NCBI GenBank assembly: GCA_014859445.1
Contig: JACUUC010000011.1
Location: 22,254 to 86,253 of the forward strand
DNA from: Bacterioplanes sp.
GTDB taxonomy: Bacteria; Pseudomonadota; Gammaproteobacteria; Pseudomonadales; Oceanobacteraceae
Direction of reading: 5' to 3'
Length of the DNA: 64,000 nt
In this document: one piece after another, positions 29,660-40,461 of the stretch
Layout: every line of letters begins with the position of its first letter
Position numbering within the stretch: position 1 is the first letter of the stretch
Program-made: the position numbers and the translations under genes
The notes under the pieces: model-generated
The model's input: only the letters and a program-made list of their open reading frames with translations
Databases searched by the model: none
Told to the model about the DNA's origin: nothing

Positions 29660-31177
29660 TCACCGCAGTGCGTCGTGCACCGCGTCGATAGGACGAACCC
29701 ATGGGGAGTTGGCTTGGATTCGAGCAGGGTATTGTTGTACCGCACGGCGCGCCGCCGTCTCATTATCGTATACCCCAGCGACAACCACAAACCAAGGTTG
29801 TTGTTGATAAACGGTTTGATACAGATACAAGCGCTGGCCTATCTCACCCTGCCAACGTTCGCGATATTGCTGTGCGGCATTCACGTCACGCACGCCCAGC
29901 AATTGCACCACATAACCTTGGCGCTGCGATAACAAGACGGCCCCATCGAATGGAACACGAATCGCTGGCGCGCTCGTCGCTTGCTTCGCTTGCGCAACTG
30001 GCAGCGCCTGCTTCGGGGTATCCGGCTTAGCCACAACTCGTTCAACAGAGCGAGGTGCTTCCGCTGGCACTGCCGAAGGTGGAGCCACTAACGATGATGG
30101 TTGTTCAGCGGCGGATGTCGCCTGCTCGGCGGGTTCGATTGGTTCAGCGTCATTGCTAAAATTAAAATCAGTCGCCTCCGCACTCTCCAGCAAAGCCGCT
30201 AATGCCTGTTCGCGTTCAACGGTCACGACGGCCTCATCGGCTAACATCACCTCATTGCTCAATGCTGTCGTCAGCTCCGTATTCTGAGACGAATCATCAC
30301 TGCGTTGATAAACATACGCCAGCAACAAAATAGCGACCAATGCGGCACTTCCCAAAATGTGCGTGAGCGGAAATGGCGCTTTCTGCGCACTACCCGCTAC
30401 CTGATTGCTACGAGCCTTCTCCGCGGCAGTATGAGTCGCTTGCATTTTACTGGCAGCAGCCCGGTTCTGCTCGTGATCCGCTCGTTGTTGATCCTCCAAT
30501 TGGGCAATCATCGGCCCAATCCACCCCTGACTCGCTGCCTGCGCAGACTGGAGTTGAGCAGGTGATAATGTTTGCCCCAGTAGATGACGCGCCAATTGCT
30601 GACTTTCTTGCTCATCCAACGGGTCTATAGGTAAAACATGAACCGGTGCATGAGCTGGGCTACTGCGCAAGGCCTGTTCAAAGCCCGCCAAACCAAATAA
30701 CGCAAACGATAAGTGCTGAGGCATCAACAAGGCCAAGTGCGCAATGTCATTCAGTGTATCCGCATCCAATTGCTCGGCATGATCAATCACCACCAGCAAT
30801 TGTCCACCCATGGCATAGCGCTCGGTGGCGAATTGCGTTAATTGATCCAGTGCGTTGGCACGCTGGCTGGCCAACTGAGGCAACTGCCATTGTTGAGCCA
30901 TTGCCTGCAAAAGTGCTGGAATGCCAAACGTAGGCGTCGCGGTAAAAAAAACCGTTTCATCGGGCGCTTGTCGTTGCGCTACCAAGGCGTGTGCAAGGGT
31001 CGTTTTGCCACTGCCTTCAGCCCCGATCACCGCAATCAAAAGCTCGCTGTAAGCGGACAAATGTGAAATCAATTCGACATGGCGCTGCTGAGAGGGCAAG
31101 AGCGTCACGGGAGAAGAAGACAACGTCGGCTCATCACGTTCGGCGATGAGTGTTTCTAAATCAAAATCGTCATCCAT
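29660..31177 (-). CDS. damX: DamX-like ATPase/SPOR-domain cell division protein
   Basis: The 505-residue protein has an N-terminal AAA-type ATPase domain (Walker A GAEGSGKTT at 52-60; Walker B LLVVIDHAE at 128-136). One membrane helix follows (about 272-290), then a long alanine/proline/glutamate-rich periplasmic linker. The SPOR domain (about 421-500) binds denuded glycan strands at the septum. The position after aroKB is the conserved damX position. E. coli DamX lacks a clear ATPase domain, while pseudomonad homologues have one, and this protein follows the latter. It ends 146 bases before gltB. Confidence 0.87.
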   Translation of the reverse strand: MDDDFDLETLIAERDEPTLSSSPVTLLPSQQRHVELISHLSAYSELLIAVIGAEGSGKTTLAHALVAQRQAPDETVFFTATPTFGIPALLQAMAQQWQLPQLASQRANALDQLTQFATERYAMGGQLLVVIDHAEQLDADTLNDIAHLALLMPQHLSFALFGLAGFEQALRSSPAHAPVHVLPIDPLDEQESQQLARHLLGQTLSPAQLQSAQAASQGWIGPMIAQLEDQQRADHEQNRAAASKMQATHTAAEKARSNQVAGSAQKAPFPLTHILGSAALVAILLLAYVYQRSDDSSQNTELTTALSNEVMLADEAVVTVEREQALAALLESAEATDFNFSNDAEPIEPAEQATSAAEQPSSLVAPPSAVPAEAPRSVERVVAKPDTPKQALPVAQAKQATSAPAIRVPFDGAVLLSQRQGYVVQLLGVRDVNAAQQYRERWQGEIGQRLYLYQTVYQQQPWFVVVAGVYDNETAARRAVQQYPARIQANSPWVRPIDAVHDALR

Positions 31178-31201
31178 ACCCAGCTACCGCCCATGAGATA
31201 G

Positions 31202-32299
31202 TTAATGGAACAAACCCAAGGCGTCTGCCGCCGTTAAGGTTTCTTGCAACAGTGCCAATGGGACATCAGAACTGACGAAGGATTCACCAATGGCAGACAA
31301 CAAGACCAAGCGGATGCGACCGTCGAGTACTTTTTTGTCGACTTGCATGCGTGATAAATAATCGTCTACCGTCATATCACTGGGGCCAACCACAGGCAAA
31401 TTTGCCTGCAGCAACAACGAACGCAATGCGGCAACTTGCTCAGCACGGAGTTTGCCCATACGGGCACATAAATCGGCCGCCATGAGCATGCCCGTTGCCA
31501 CGGCTTCACCGTGCAACCATTCGCCATAGCCTTGATGCGCTTCAATCGCATGACCGAAGGTGTGGCCCAAATTTAACGTGGCGCGAACACCCGATTCGGT
31601 TTCATCTTGAGCCACAATCAAGGCCTTGTCGTGACACGAGCGCTCAATGGCATACACCAAGGCAGACTGCTCACCGGCCATCAAGGAGCTCATATTGTCT
31701 TGTAACCACTGATAAAAAGGTGCGTCGCAAATCAATCCATACTTGATCACTTCAGCAATGCCTGCGGATAACTCACGAGGTGGCAAGGTGGTTAGCGTAT
31801 GAGTGTCTGCAATCACACATTGCGGCTGGTGAAAAGCCCCAATCATATTTTTACCCAGTGGGTGATTGACGGCCGTTTTGCCCCCCACAGAAGAATCAAC
31901 TTGTGATAACAGAGTGGTCGGTACTTGAATAAAATTAACCCCTCGCTGATACGCGGCGGCGGCAAAACCCGTCATATCGCCGATAACACCACCCCCCAAT
32001 GCAATGAGCGTGGTTGTACGATTGTGTTGCTTACTCAATAGCGCATCAAAAATAAGATTCAGTGTATCCAGTGTTTTGTAGGCCTCACCGTCAGGCAATA
32101 TAACCTCATCCACTTGCCAGTGCCCTACTAACGCTTGCTTCACCACATCCAAGTACAAGGGGGCAACCGTGGTATTCGTCACAATCAATACCTGTTTGCC
32201 TTTGATGTGAGGCTCGTACAGCGCGCGCTGACCGAGCAATTGCGAACCGATGTAAATTGGGTAACTACGATCGCCCAAAGCCACTTGAAGAGTTTGCAT
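31202..32299 (-). CDS. aroB: 3-dehydroquinate synthase
   Basis: It converts DAHP to 3-dehydroquinate, the second step of the shikimate pathway, using NAD and a divalent metal. The 365-residue length matches E. coli (362). The NAD-binding [39 protein letters not shown] and the metal-binding GHTFGHAIE are all present. It starts three bases after aroK with AAGG seven bases upstream. Confidence 0.97.
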   Translation of the reverse strand: MQTLQVALGDRSYPIYIGSQLLGQRALYEPHIKGKQVLIVTNTTVAPLYLDVVKQALVGHWQVDEVILPDGEAYKTLDTLNLIFDALLSKQHNRTTTLIALGGGVIGDMTGFAAAAYQRGVNFIQVPTTLLSQVDSSVGGKTAVNHPLGKNMIGAFHQPQCVIADTHTLTTLPPRELSAGIAEVIKYGLICDAPFYQWLQDNMSSLMAGEQSALVYAIERSCHDKALIVAQDETESGVRATLNLGHTFGHAIEAHQGYGEWLHGEAVATGMLMAADLCARMGKLRAEQVAALRSLLLQANLPVVGPSDMTVDDYLSRMQVDKKVLDGRIRLVLLSAIGESFVSSDVPLALLQETLTAADALGLFH

Positions 32300-32302
32300 G
32301 AT

Positions 32303-32818
32303 TCAACCTTTAATTCGACGACACAAATCCAACACGACCCATTTGGGGTTACGCTGATCGGTCTCTATGACAATATCGGCAATACTGAGATACAGCGGAT
32401 CACGAATGGCAAACAAATCCGCTAAGATTTTTTGAGGGTTCTCTGCCTGCAACAAAGGACGATTTTTATCCTTTGCCGTGCGAATGATTTGTTGCTCTAC
32501 CGATGTTCGTAAGTAAACAACAATGCCACGACTACTTAAATGCTGGCGATTACTTTCTCGCATCACCACACCACCACCCGTGGCGAGTACGATGTCGTCG
32601 CGCTGCGTGAGCTCATCAATGGCTTGTTCTTCGCGCTCGCGGAATCCGCTTTCGCCTTCCATGTCAAAAATCCAAGGAATATTGGCGCCGCAACGCTCTT
32701 CTATCACCTTGTCTGAGTCGAAAAATTCAAGTTTCAGCTCATTAGAGAGCATGCGGCCAATGGTGCTTTTTCCTGCGCCCATTGGCCCTACTAAAAAGAC
32801 AGATTGCTTACGCTTCAT
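32303..32818 (-). CDS. aroK: shikimate kinase I
   Basis: It phosphorylates shikimate at the 3-hydroxyl. The 171-residue protein has Walker A ([11 protein letters not shown]), the shikimate-binding D/E and R residues ([19 protein letters not shown]) and GGGVV. The length matches E. coli AroK (173). It is three bases downstream of pilQ, so pilMNOPQ and aroKB probably share a transcript, as in Pseudomonas. Confidence 0.97.
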   Translation of the reverse strand: MKRKQSVFLVGPMGAGKSTIGRMLSNELKLEFFDSDKVIEERCGANIPWIFDMEGESGFREREEQAIDELTQRDDIVLATGGGVVMRESNRQHLSSRGIVVYLRTSVEQQIIRTAKDKNRPLLQAENPQKILADLFAIRDPLYLSIADIVIETDQRNPKWVVLDLCRRIKG

Positions 32819-32821
32819 ACA

Positions 32822-34918
32822 TTACCGAGTGCTCAGCGTATCCTTCACAAGTTTAGGAGTGATAAAGACCAGCAGCTCAGTTTTCGTTTCACTGTAGTTT
32901 TTATAGCGGAATAAAGCACCAATCAACGGTAAGTCACCGAAGAACGGGGTCTTGCTCACCTGAACCACTTCTTGTGATTGGAAAATACCGCCCAACACAA
33001 TGGTTTCGCCATTATTAACCAGCACTTGGGTTTTGACCGAGTTGGTATTAATACTCGGGCCCGCAATGGTCAATTCACCTACGGAGTCTTGGTTAATGAG
33101 CAAATCCATAATGATTCGATCGTCCGGAGTGATTTGTGGCGTCACTTCCAATTTCAACACAGCAGATTTGAACGACACACTGGTCGCACCACTGGAACTC
33201 GCTTCTTGGTAAGGAATTTCCGTACCCGATTCAATGGTGGCCGTTTGACCATCCGCTGTCATGACACGAGGTTGCGATACAATCTCACCACGACCTTCGG
33301 TTTCAATGGCTGCCAGTTCAAGATCAAGCAAGTAATCTGCTGTTTGATAACCAATGGCAAAGCTGGTTGCCGCCGCATTGGTCACACCAAAATTCACCAC
33401 GTTCGCGGAACCCAGATCAATCGTTGGGTTACCGCCACCACCGGAAGCGCGGTTAAACAAAATCTGATTGGCTTCGGTCAGTGTTTGCTGACTACCGCCT
33501 GCGGTAGTCCAGTTGCTGCCATTATTTTGGAACGCAGCACCGCCCCACTTCACGCCCATCTCTTCGCCGACGCTGGTGTTGGCAATCACGATACGCGCTT
33601 CGATCAACACCTGACGCACGGGTACATCCAACATGGCCAATGCCTCACGAACACGCTCTAACGTAGCGGCCGTATCCTTCATCAGCAGAGTATTGGTACG
33701 ACCATCAACGACCGCAGAGCCGCGAGGGGACAACAAACCATTCTCAGCGGTTAACAGCGCGGCCAAATCGGTGGCTTTAGCGTATTTCAGCTGCATGTAT
33801 TCGGTGACCAACGGGGCTAACTCTTCGACTTGACGAACCGCCTCTAATTCCACTTTTTCACGCGCCGCAATTTCTTCCGCCGGTGCAATCAGTAATACAG
33901 AGCCCATTTGGCGCTTACCCAACCCCTTGGTTTTCAAAACCAAATCAAGCGCTTGGTCCCATGGCACATTTTGTAGGCGCAAGGTGATGCTGCCCTGAAC
34001 CGAATCCGACGCCACCAAATTTAACCCAGTGAAATCAGCGATCAACTGCAGTACCGCACGCACTTCAATATTTTGGAAATTCAGTGACAATTTCTCACCT
34101 GTGTAAGGGAATTGTTTCTTACGCTCCTCGATTTGTTCTTTGGCGGGGAACGATACGTTAATCGATAACAAACGGTCTGTTTGGTAAGCCAAATACTCGA
34201 AATCATCCGACGTCGGCTCAATCACGATTCGCGCCGAACCTTCTTCGGTACGTGCATCAACGAATCGAACAGGCGTGGCAAAATCCGTCACATCCAGTCG
34301 ACGACTCAGGTTTTCTGGTAAGCGCACACCTTTTAAATCAGCAATGATGCGAGAGCCTTCGCGACGAATGTTCGCAGCCGCTTTGTCATCGCTCAGCATG
34401 ATCTGAACTTGACCATCACCCAACTCACCGCGGCGAAAATCGACATTGACAATTCTAAAGCCAGCGTCAGCTGAAGCAGCCACTAAATCAGCAGGTGCCG
34501 CAGGCTGAAATACGGCGGCACCTTGTGATTGTCCGATGCGCAGCACAAGCGTTTGACCGTCTGTACGGCTGGTGTAATCCACCATACGAGTTAAATTCAC
34601 CACCAAACGCGTGCGATCATTCGTAGAAACAATCATGGCGGTACGCGCGTTACCCTGACCAATTTGATAGCGTTTCGAGGTCAATGCGCTCGACACACCC
34701 GGCAAATCCACGGCTATCCGTGCGGGCTTTTCAATCGTGTAACCACTAATGGCTGGCGGAGTACCATTGAAATCCATCTCGATTTCAGTGACATCGCCTG
34801 GCAGTGAAGAAAAACGAATATCTGTTAACTCGACGCTGTGACTGTAAGCCGCCATCATGGCCAACATTGCCAATGAGGCAGATTTCAGCAAGGCGCGAAA
34901 GCCTGTAATTCCATTCAT
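32822..34918 (-). CDS. pilQ: type IV pilus secretin PilQ
   Basis: It forms the outer-membrane channel through which the type IV pilus emerges. The 698-residue protein has a signal peptide (about 1-28), two AMIN domains (about 30-240) that bind peptidoglycan, a secretin/TonB N-terminal (STN) domain near 275-325 (LNFQNIEVRAVLQLIADFTG), an N1 domain, and the secretin core (about 430-695). The core contains VPVRQVLIEARIV and VLGGIFQ. Length matches P. aeruginosa PilQ (714). It is last of the pil genes here. Confidence 0.96.
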   Translation of the reverse strand: MNGITGFRALLKSASLAMLAMMAAYSHSVELTDIRFSSLPGDVTEIEMDFNGTPPAISGYTIEKPARIAVDLPGVSSALTSKRYQIGQGNARTAMIVSTNDRTRLVVNLTRMVDYTSRTDGQTLVLRIGQSQGAAVFQPAAPADLVAASADAGFRIVNVDFRRGELGDGQVQIMLSDDKAAANIRREGSRIIADLKGVRLPENLSRRLDVTDFATPVRFVDARTEEGSARIVIEPTSDDFEYLAYQTDRLLSINVSFPAKEQIEERKKQFPYTGEKLSLNFQNIEVRAVLQLIADFTGLNLVASDSVQGSITLRLQNVPWDQALDLVLKTKGLGKRQMGSVLLIAPAEEIAAREKVELEAVRQVEELAPLVTEYMQLKYAKATDLAALLTAENGLLSPRGSAVVDGRTNTLLMKDTAATLERVREALAMLDVPVRQVLIEARIVIANTSVGEEMGVKWGGAAFQNNGSNWTTAGGSQQTLTEANQILFNRASGGGGNPTIDLGSANVVNFGVTNAAATSFAIGYQTADYLLDLELAAIETEGRGEIVSQPRVMTADGQTATIESGTEIPYQEASSSGATSVSFKSAVLKLEVTPQITPDDRIIMDLLINQDSVGELTIAGPSINTNSVKTQVLVNNGETIVLGGIFQSQEVVQVSKTPFFGDLPLIGALFRYKNYSETKTELLVFITPKLVKDTLSTR

Positions 34919-34921
34919 ATC

Positions 34922-35470
34922 TTATTCTCCACCCAATCCAACAAGGGCTAATGTTCGAGGGCGCTCAATCCAGCCACCAAGACCATTAGGTACTATTTCA
35001 ATTAAGTTAATTCGGTATTCTGAAATATCCGTAATTCGCCCGTGATTTTGACCGATATACTGGCCGGTTTTGATTCTAACGACGCCACCGCTACCGTCAC
35101 GAATCAATGCCCACAAAGCACCCTCTGCGCCTTGCATGGTACCGACCATGCTGAGATCTCCGATCGGGAAACGTTCAAGATGCTCACGCGGACGATCAAG
35201 ATTCGGACGCACCGATGCCAAGTCAGATTTCACAGCAATTGAGGTATCAACCACCACAGGCAATTCGAATGGTGAGCGCAAACCGGCTGCACTATAACTG
35301 AAAAACTCATACGGTTTAAAGACCGGTATGGGCTCAATCCGACCACGAGGCTTTGACAAGGTGTCATCAACAAATTGTTTAAGGTCACGAGTATCGGCGG
35401 ATGAAGAGCAGCCTGTCAGCAATCCCACGGCCAACGTGATCGCCACACCAGTAATTAGAGACGATTTCAT
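34922..35470 (-). CDS. pilP: type IV pilus lipoprotein PilP
   Basis: This inner-membrane lipoprotein links the PilMNO complex to the PilQ secretin. The 182-residue protein has a signal peptide ending in LLTGCSS (lipidated cysteine at about 21), a flexible region, and the C-terminal beta domain (about 95-175; GTMQGAEGALWALI, YIGQNHGRI). It overlaps pilO by four bases and precedes pilQ by three. Confidence 0.95.
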   Translation of the reverse strand: MKSSLITGVAITLAVGLLTGCSSSADTRDLKQFVDDTLSKPRGRIEPIPVFKPYEFFSYSAAGLRSPFELPVVVDTSIAVKSDLASVRPNLDRPREHLERFPIGDLSMVGTMQGAEGALWALIRDGSGGVVRIKTGQYIGQNHGRITDISEYRINLIEIVPNGLGGWIERPRTLALVGLGGE

Positions 35471-36114
35471 CGGCGACCTCCTTCATCGGCGCTGTACTGA
35501 TACGTTTTCGCCAATATGTTCATCTTTAATTGGCCAGCCTGTGCGCCCTTACCGATACTAAAATCATGCAATGTCACAATTCGTGGCAAAGACGCAACCG
35601 AGGAAACAAACGCCCCCATCTCATGGTAGCCACCGACGACTTCGATTTTGATGGGCAACTCACGGTAAAACTCTGTTTGCACAATGCGATCTGGATCAAT
35701 GGCCACCAGGGTTAACCCAGCACTTAATGCGGCAGCACTGATATCATCAATCAAGCCAGGAACTTCGGTATCTCGCGGCAGCTGCTTCAGCAACGAACCA
35801 AAACTGTCTTCCATCTCTTTCAGCTGATCTTTGTATTGATCCAGGTTGGCTACACGGAAGGCTTTATTTTCAAAATCCCCTTTCAACACTCGCTCACGAT
35901 TTTGTGCATGGCTCGCCGTATCTTTATTGGCTTGCACCATAAAGAAATAACCACCCACCAAAACAGAAACGAATAAGATGACACAGAAAATAATCTTACC
36001 TAATACAGGCCAAGAGCCTGTATTTTCCCAATCAATGTTATTGAGATCATCAATATTTAGCTCTTTTGCTTTCTCAAGCATTTCTTGCCAATTAGTGTCT
36101 TTTAATGATGCCAC
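35467..36114 (-). CDS. pilO: type IV pilus alignment protein PilO
   Basis: It pairs with PilN in the inner-membrane alignment complex. The 215-residue protein has a cytoplasmic N terminus of about 35 residues, one membrane helix (about 37-58), a coiled coil and a C-terminal ferredoxin-like domain. QFP-like motifs of the family are seen in LLKQLPRDTEVPGLIDDIS and VVGGYHEMGAFVSSVASLPRIV. Adjacent to pilN without a gap. Confidence 0.95.
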   Translation of the reverse strand: MASLKDTNWQEMLEKAKELNIDDLNNIDWENTGSWPVLGKIIFCVILFVSVLVGGYFFMVQANKDTASHAQNRERVLKGDFENKAFRVANLDQYKDQLKEMEDSFGSLLKQLPRDTEVPGLIDDISAAALSAGLTLVAIDPDRIVQTEFYRELPIKIEVVGGYHEMGAFVSSVASLPRIVTLHDFSIGKGAQAGQLKMNILAKTYQYSADEGGRR

Positions 36115-36668
36115 TTAACGCTCCTCCCCATCCGTTTTGGGTTCGACTCGTGTCATCGTGACCTCAAATTCATGAACGCCTTCTGATTTTGCTTGCACAC
36201 GAATCAGTGTCGGATCACTGAACCAATCGGACTGATCATAATTACGAATCAATGACGATACGCGATTGGTTGACTTCGCCACGCCCTTAACATTGATCTG
36301 AGTGTTTTTGATATCGATCGAGGTGTAATACAAGTCATCAGGAATGGCGCGAGCCATTTCATCAAAAATACGCACAATAATTGGACGATTACCCTGCAAC
36401 GCCTGAATCAACTCCATACGCTCAATCAGTTGTTGGCGCGTTTCACGCAAATTTCGAATCTCATCGATTTTGGCGTCCAATACGTTCATTTCTTGGGTAA
36501 TAAACTGGTTGCGCTGATTTTGTGCCGCCAACACACCTAAATAGTACTCATTGACCACATAAACCAATGCTGCAGCCGCAATGACGACAGCCGCCATCAC
36601 ACCGTAATACTCCTGATTACGCTGTTTACGTCGTTCTTCTCGCCAAGGGAGGAGGTTAATTTTTGCCA

Positions 36669-36669
<1 letters not shown>
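36115..36669 (-). CDS. pilN: type IV pilus alignment protein PilN
   Basis: The N-terminal motif INLLPWREE binds PilM in the cytoplasm, and a membrane helix (about 22-42) and periplasmic domain pair with PilO. The chosen start at 36669 gives 184 residues and begins MAKINLLPW, the conserved PilN opening; GAGGAGT lies upstream. A longer frame starting ten codons earlier would reach into pilM. Start and pilM stop overlap by one base (TAATG). Confidence 0.95.
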
Positions 36670-37831
<1,162 letters not shown>

Positions 37832-37839
37832 AAAAGCCT

Positions 37840-37845
37840 TATAAT
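37840..37845 (+). promoter_or_regulatory. candidate -10 element of mrcA
   Basis: TATAAT on the plus strand, 52 bases before mrcA. The -35 region is poor but the upstream sequence is A/T-rich. It lies back-to-back with the pilM promoter. Confidence 0.45.
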
Positions 37846-37897
37846 GCTCGAACCCGCATAACCACTGGCTTCTACAGACAATTGGCAAACTTTTTTT

Positions 37898-40396
37898 ATG
37901 ATTAAGTCACACCATGTACTGCGTTTCTTTTTTTGGCTCGTTATGTCCACGATCGGCGGCGCCGGAATTGTCTTGCTTGGCATTTATTTGTACTTAGCAC
38001 CGACCCTTCCTAATACAGAACAGCTGAAAGATATCGAATTGCAAGTGCCATTACGCGTTTTTAGTGCCGATGGCCTACTCATCAGTGAATTTGGCGAGCA
38101 GCGACGCAATCCCATTCGTTATGAAGACATTCCTCCCCTATTCATTGATGCGCTACTGGCGTCCGAAGACGACGCGTTTTTTGAACACAGCGGTATCGAT
38201 TTGAAAGGTTTGACGCGAGCGGCACTCGAGCTCATCCGTACCGGCCAAAAGCGTTCTGGCGGCAGTACCATCACCATGCAGGTCGCTAAGAACTATTACC
38301 TTTCCAGTGAAAAAACCTTTACCCGTAAATTCACAGAAATCTTACTCGCCCTGCGTATCGAACAAGCCTTAAGCAAGGAAGAAATCTTAGAACTGTATGT
38401 GAATAAAATTTTTCTTGGTCGACGCGCTTACGGCATCGAAGCAGCGGCACAAATTTACTATGGTCAATCCATTAACACCCTAGACCTTGCGCAGATTGCC
38501 ATGATTGCCGGATTACCGCAGGCACCTTCGGCGGCCAACCCCATCAGCAACCCCGATCGTGCCCGCGATCGACGCAATTATGTTCTTGCGCGCATGCGTA
38601 CGCTCAACAAAATCAGCGATGAAGAATTTCAACGTGCTGCGCGCGCTCCGATTACCGCTCGACAGCATGGTCTTGCCAGCGAATTGAGCGCACCATACAT
38701 TGCGGAAATGGCACGCCAAGAAGCCGTACAACGCTTTGGTAATGATGCGTATACCGCCGGATATACCATTCATACCACCATCGACTCACGTCGTCAGCAA
38801 GCCGCGAATCGCGCCCTGCAAACCGGCTTACTCAGCTACGATCGCGATCATGGTTTCCGAGGCGCAGAAACCGCACTACCGATACGCTACCTACAAACAC
38901 CAGATGATGACACACTCAGTGAATGGCTAAACCAAGCACAAGATCGTTACGACATCGATTGGTTAACGACATTCCAACAATGGGATCAACATCTTCGACG
39001 CCAACCGAACCTTGGTTTGATTGCCCCCGCCGTTGTGATGAGTGTTGATGATCATGGGGGCTGGGTTTATCAAAGCAACAAACCACCACAACGACTGCCG
39101 ATGTCTGGCTTGACCTGGGCCAAGCGCTACATCAACGTCAATGTTATTGGTGACGAGATCAAAAGACCTAGCGAAGTGATTGCCGCAGGGCAGCCAATCT
39201 GGCTTTATGAAACCACAACAGGGCTACAACTGGCGCAACCACCCGAAGTTGAGGGATCGTTAGTGTCGTTACGCCCCGACGATGGTGCCATTCAGGCATT
39301 GGTTGGCGGCTTCTCCTTCAGTAACAATCAATTCAATCGTGCGATTCAAGCAGAACGACAACCCGGCTCGGCATTCAAACCGTTTGTGTATGCCGCGGCA
39401 TTAGAGCGTGGTTTCACCGCAGCCACCATCATCAATGATGCGCCGGTCGTGTTTGATGATGCGAATTTAGAAAATACGTGGCGACCACAAAATAACTCCG
39501 GCACTTTCTATGGGCCAACACGCTTGCGCGAAGCGCTGTATCGGTCGCAAAACCTCGTATCCATTCGCATTTTGAATCAAATTGGAGCCGGTTATGCCAC
39601 ACGTTACATCGCCAATTTCGGCATACCACGAGAAAAAATGAATCGAGATCTTTCCTTAGCCTTAGGCGCCTCGGCGTTGACCCCCATGGAATTAGCAACG
39701 GGCTTTGCCATCTTGGCGAATGGCGGTTACGCCATCGAACCCTATTTGATCGACCGCATTGAAAACGACCGTGGCGACGTACTTTATCAACACCATCCAG
39801 CCACCGTGTGTTATTTATGCGAAAAGCACGCATCGAAAACCGATGTTGAGTCAGAGGCTGCCTCAGCACTTGGCTTAACCGAAGCGCCGTCTTCTCGACC
39901 GATTGCCCCACGGGTCATGGATGAACGCGTCAATTTCATTCTATTCAGCATGCTCCAAGATGTGGTGAAACGGGGCACAGGACGTCGCGCACTGGTGCTC
40001 AATCGCAATGACTTGGCGGGTAAAACCGGCACCACCAACGACCAAAAAGATGGCTGGTTTGGTGGCTATAGCCGAGACCTAGCGACGACCGTTTGGGTGG
40101 GGTTCGACCAACCGGTAACACTTGGGCGTTGGGCGTATGGCAGCAATACCGCGCTACCAATCTGGGTCGACTACAACCAAACCGCGCTCAATGGCGTCCC
40201 CGAACGCCCCATTGAGCAACCCGAAGGCGTCGTCAGTGTGCGCATTGATCCAGACACAGGGCTACAAGCACGCCCAGGGCAAACCAATGCGATTTTCGAG
40301 TACTTCCGAGAAGAGAATATTCCGGAAATGCCACTGTCCGCACCGAATGGTTACGATCATGACGGCGGCGACTTCATACCAGAGCAATTGTTTTAA
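37898..40396 (+). CDS. mrcA: penicillin-binding protein 1A, bifunctional
   Basis: It polymerises glycan strands and crosslinks them. The 832-residue protein has an N-terminal membrane anchor (about 8-31), the glycosyltransferase domain with catalytic E90 in ASEDDAFFEHSG and GGSTITMQ, an OB-like insert, and the transpeptidase domain. The active-site serine S491 lies in SAFK, followed by SQN and the KTGTTND motif. Length fits PBP1A of E. coli (850). It is divergent from pilM, as ponA is in Pseudomonas. Confidence 0.96.
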   Translation: MIKSHHVLRFFFWLVMSTIGGAGIVLLGIYLYLAPTLPNTEQLKDIELQVPLRVFSADGLLISEFGEQRRNPIRYEDIPPLFIDALLASEDDAFFEHSGIDLKGLTRAALELIRTGQKRSGGSTITMQVAKNYYLSSEKTFTRKFTEILLALRIEQALSKEEILELYVNKIFLGRRAYGIEAAAQIYYGQSINTLDLAQIAMIAGLPQAPSAANPISNPDRARDRRNYVLARMRTLNKISDEEFQRAARAPITARQHGLASELSAPYIAEMARQEAVQRFGNDAYTAGYTIHTTIDSRRQQAANRALQTGLLSYDRDHGFRGAETALPIRYLQTPDDDTLSEWLNQAQDRYDIDWLTTFQQWDQHLRRQPNLGLIAPAVVMSVDDHGGWVYQSNKPPQRLPMSGLTWAKRYINVNVIGDEIKRPSEVIAAGQPIWLYETTTGLQLAQPPEVEGSLVSLRPDDGAIQALVGGFSFSNNQFNRAIQAERQPGSAFKPFVYAAALERGFTAATIINDAPVVFDDANLENTWRPQNNSGTFYGPTRLREALYRSQNLVSIRILNQIGAGYATRYIANFGIPREKMNRDLSLALGASALTPMELATGFAILANGGYAIEPYLIDRIENDRGDVLYQHHPATVCYLCEKHASKTDVESEAASALGLTEAPSSRPIAPRVMDERVNFILFSMLQDVVKRGTGRRALVLNRNDLAGKTGTTNDQKDGWFGGYSRDLATTVWVGFDQPVTLGRWAYGSNTALPIWVDYNQTALNGVPERPIEQPEGVVSVRIDPDTGLQARPGQTNAIFEYFREENIPEMPLSAPNGYDHDGGDFIPEQLF

Positions 40397-40401
40397 GCCA
40401 T

Positions 40402-40441
40402 AAAAAAACCGCTCGGCAATACAGTGTATTGCCGAGCGGTT
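40402..40441 (-). terminator. strong terminator of the D2HGDH gene, probably shared with mrcA
   Basis: A perfect 16-base stem (40407-40422 with 40426-40441) encloses a three-base loop. On the minus strand it is followed by seven T residues. The plus strand lacks a T tract, but the hairpin begins 10 bases after the mrcA stop and may stop both transcripts. Confidence 0.88.
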
Positions 40442-40461
40442 CGATGCCGTCAGTAAATGAC

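Noticed and set aside
32978..33661. 227-residue plus-strand frame opposite pilQ
   Set aside because: It is antisense to the conserved secretin domain. Length reflects codon bias of pilQ.
40402..40441. Small RNA gene at the 16-base hairpin after mrcA
   Set aside because: The hairpin with T tract on the minus strand is fully explained as the terminator of the flavoenzyme gene.
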